Source of the DNA: an uncultured Eubacteriales bacterium
Lineage (GTDB): Bacteria; Bacillota; Clostridia; Christensenellales; CAG-917
Reading direction: 5' to 3'
Length of the DNA: 64,000 nt
Assembly: GCA_900545885.1 (NCBI GenBank)
Contig: URAF01000005.1
Coordinates: forward strand, 65,966 to 129,965
Shown: piece by piece, positions 61,996 through 64,000 of the stretch
How positions within the stretch are numbered: the stretch's first letter is position 1
Layout: every line of letters begins with the position of its first letter
Notes under the pieces: model-generated
Told to the model about the DNA's origin: nothing
Seen by the model: the letters and a program-made list of their open reading frames with translations, nothing else
Databases searched by the model: none
Made by a program: the position numbers and the translations under genes

Positions 61996-63567
61996 ATGAA
62001 AATAGTTGTTGCAATGACGGGTGCGAGCGGAAATATGGGCAGAGAATGTCTACGTCAGGTGCTCGAAATCCCCGAAGTGGAAAAAGTCAAAATTCTCGTC
62101 AGAAAAAACCGTAAAGACAGAGCTTTTGTCGCGGGTGCGAAAAGACAGTACGGAAAACGTGTACAGCCGATATACGGCGACCTTGCAGACAGAGCAAGTT
62201 GCGACGAACTCGTGAAAGACACGCAGTACGTATTCCATATCGGTGCGGTCATTCCCCCTCATTCCGACCACGATTTTGCGGGAACGCGTGCCGCAAACCT
62301 GCAAGGAACCTGCAATATGGTGGACGCCGTTTGCGCTCTCGGCGACAATCAGCCTAAGTTCGTGCACGTGTCGACGGTCGCGCTTTACGGACACCGCAAT
62401 TATCTGCACCCTTGGGGCAGAGTCGGCGACCCTCTTCTTCCCAGCGTATACGACGTGTATGCCGCAACAAAACTCAAAGGCGAAAGGTACGTTCTCGACA
62501 GTCCTCTCAAATGCTGGGCTGTGCTTCGTCAGACCGCGATGTTGCACTACAACATGATGAAAGACAACATGAGCGACGGACTGATGTTCCATACCTGCGT
62601 CAACGTTCCTCTCGAATGGTCCACTTCAAAGGACAGCGGATTGCTCGTCAAGCGCATAGTGGAAAAGGATTTGCGCGGTGAAGTGGACTCGTTCTGGAAA
62701 AAGTGCTACAACATCGGCGGCGGCGAGAAGAACCGCGTAACGGGTTACGACTCCTATGACAAACTGCTCGGAACGATAGGTTCCCGCGCGGAAAAGGTCA
62801 TGAAGCCGGGCTGGCATTCAATCCGCAACTTCCACGGACTTTGGTTTGCAGACGGGGACGTGTTGAACGATATGTTCGATTTTCAGCACGATACATACGA
62901 CGATTTCTGCGACGCTATCGTCAAAAAACACCCCATATACCGCGCAGCGGCGCTTGTGCCTTCCAAACTCATTTCGCAAATCGGTTTCAAACGACTGCTC
63001 AAACACATCAATTCTCCTCTCGAATGGGTCAAAATCCGCGATAAGGGAAGAGTTCGCGCCTTTTTCGGAAGCCCCGAAAACCTCAAATGCATGGCAAAAA
63101 GCTGGAAGGATTTCCCCGTGCTTGCGAAGGGTGAGGTCGCGGACGGCAACATCGACTACGACGCAATCAGAAAGACGGAGAACCTTGCTAAGTACGGATT
63201 TTTGCTCAATCACGGTTACGACGAAAGCAAACCCGACAGCGAACTCGACATTCAGGATATGCGCGACGCGGCGGCGTACCGCGGCGGCAAGTGCATAAGC
63301 GAGGCCATGACCAAAGGCGACCTGTACACGAAACTCGTTTGGGAGTGTCATGACGGTCACCGTTTCGAGGCGTCGCCTTACACGGTGCTGAAAGCGGGTC
63401 ATTGGTGTCCCGTCTGCTGTCAGCCCGAACCCTGGGACTTTGACAGACTTGCAAAATTCATGCCCTTCTACGCGCAGGTGTGGTACGACACTCACGCGGT
63501 GGAAGAGAACACGGAATATTTCTTCGGCGGTGAGAAAGGCGAAACCGCTATGTTCAGGAGGTACTGA
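61996..63567 (+). CDS. Extended SDR (NAD-dependent epimerase/dehydratase type) with C-terminal zinc-binding domain
   Basis: A 523-residue protein. Residues 1-320 are an extended short-chain dehydrogenase: nucleotide motif TGASGNMG (residues 8-15), active-site Tyr and Lys in VYAATKLKGER, and the 3-beta-HSD/epimerase-like middle. Residues about 330-440 are unassigned. The last 75 residues have a likely zinc site, C451, H454, C471 and C474 (WECHDGHRF and AGHWCPVC), as in small treble-clef fingers. This combination is unusual. GGAGGCG precedes the ATG. It overlaps the flavodoxin gene by one base. Confidence 0.82.
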   Translation: MKIVVAMTGASGNMGRECLRQVLEIPEVEKVKILVRKNRKDRAFVAGAKRQYGKRVQPIYGDLADRASCDELVKDTQYVFHIGAVIPPHSDHDFAGTRAANLQGTCNMVDAVCALGDNQPKFVHVSTVALYGHRNYLHPWGRVGDPLLPSVYDVYAATKLKGERYVLDSPLKCWAVLRQTAMLHYNMMKDNMSDGLMFHTCVNVPLEWSTSKDSGLLVKRIVEKDLRGEVDSFWKKCYNIGGGEKNRVTGYDSYDKLLGTIGSRAEKVMKPGWHSIRNFHGLWFADGDVLNDMFDFQHDTYDDFCDAIVKKHPIYRAAALVPSKLISQIGFKRLLKHINSPLEWVKIRDKGRVRAFFGSPENLKCMAKSWKDFPVLAKGEVADGNIDYDAIRKTENLAKYGFLLNHGYDESKPDSELDIQDMRDAAAYRGGKCISEAMTKGDLYTKLVWECHDGHRFEASPYTVLKAGHWCPVCCQPEPWDFDRLAKFMPFYAQVWYDTHAVEENTEYFFGGEKGETAMFRRY

Positions 63568-64000
63568 TGAAACGCGCGGGATTTTTCGTATTTTCGGCAA
63601 GCGGAAACACCAAAAGAATTTGCAAACTTTTCGGAGCCAACCTCGAAAATCACGGGTTTGAAAGCGAATACGTTGCGATAAGAAAGGAAACCGAAGTCAA
63701 GGACGTTTCGGCATATGACGTCATGTGCATTGCGTATCCCGTTCACGGGTTCAATGCGCCGCAGATTGTGCTTAATTTCGCAAAAAACTTGCCACTAGCC
63801 GATAAAAAAGGTTATTATATTATAAAGACCAGCGGTGAACCGCTGAAACTCAACGACGCGTCGTCCAGAAAACTGAAAAGAATACTTGCACGCAGGGGAT
63901 ACGTTTTCAAGGGCGAGTTCCATTACGTTATGCCGTACAACATGATTTTCCGCCATTCCGACGGCATGGCGGCGCTTATGTGGCAGGCGGCGCAGAATAC
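63567..64000 (+). CDS. EFR1-type flavodoxin/ferredoxin electron carrier (3' partial)
   Basis: The frame is open to the window edge (144 codons seen). The N-terminal FVFSASGNTKRICK is the FMN phosphate loop of a flavodoxin, followed by VMCIAYPVHGFNAPQ and KGYYIIKTSGE. This matches the flavodoxin half of EFR1 family proteins, which continue with a two-[4Fe-4S] ferredoxin half that would lie beyond 64000. An AGGAGG site precedes the ATG, which shares its A with the SDR stop. It may supply electrons to the SDR or to the Fe-S flavoenzyme encoded 5 kb upstream. Confidence 0.82.
   Translation, partial: MKRAGFFVFSASGNTKRICKLFGANLENHGFESEYVAIRKETEVKDVSAYDVMCIAYPVHGFNAPQIVLNFAKNLPLADKKGYYIIKTSGEPLKLNDASSRKLKRILARRGYVFKGEFHYVMPYNMIFRHSDGMAALMWQAAQN

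Overview
The window reads as a chromosomal segment of a Gram-positive, anaerobic member of the Clostridia (Bacillota). I infer this from HPr kinase, WhiA, DUF5685 and TM1266-type genes, a bacterial V/A-type ATPase of the enterococcal ntp gene order, PPi-dependent phosphofructokinase, a Re-citrate-synthase-like enzyme, lipoprotein signals, and sigma-A promoters that nearly all have a 17-bp spacer. The exact lineage (a gut Christensenellales-type uncultured organism is my guess) cannot be settled from sequence reading. I saw no rRNA, tRNA, CRISPR array, insertion sequence or phage gene. Almost all genes lie on the + strand; queH, arsR, luxS and gtrA are on the - strand.

Layout: 1-9.55 kb is the 3' part of a giant membrane-anchored surface protein with MBG/YDG-type repeats. 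9.6-18.7 kb holds rpiB followed by a nine-gene V-type ATPase operon (F-I-K-E-C-G-A-B-D order) whose rotor subunit keeps the Na+ ligands known from Enterococcus hirae. 18.8-24.5 kb holds queH and a MacB/FtsX-type ABC exporter with a large lipoprotein. 24.5-27.6 kb holds a structured leader with an intrinsic terminator, a TM1266-type regulator and a NitT/TauT-type ABC importer whose binding protein is circularly permuted. 27.8-38 kb is mostly housekeeping: rpmE, a DUF1385-PrmC fusion, prfA, a Re-citrate-synthase-like gene, thrC, trpS, and a DUF5685/J-like/membrane-protein trio. 38.2-48.4 kb holds arsR and a small membrane protein, then uvrC, hprK, murB, a PHP-domain gene, whiA and dnaE. 48.4-56.2 kb carries central carbon genes (ATP-PFK, PPi-PFK, methylglyoxal synthase) with luxS, an RlmD-type methyltransferase, a GtrA-like protein and a membrane-embedded M28 peptidase. 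56.3-64 kb is an accessory redox region: an OYE/FadH-type Fe-S flavoenzyme, a YbaK-type deacylase, an esterase, a TetR regulator, a membrane protein, an SDR with a zinc-binding tail, and a flavodoxin cut by the window edge.

How it fits together: the organism probably couples ATP hydrolysis or synthesis to a Na+ gradient, runs glycolysis with both ATP- and PPi-linked phosphofructokinases and a methylglyoxal bypass, and controls carbon use through HPr kinase. The most unusual observations are (1) the circularly permuted ABC substrate-binding protein at 25024-26028, (2) the attenuator-like leader at about 24548-24658 in front of the same locus, (3) several genes whose start codon sits 5-6 nt after the -10 box with no Shine-Dalgarno, implying leaderless mRNAs, and (4) four 11-bp phased repeats in front of the SDR/flavodoxin operon.
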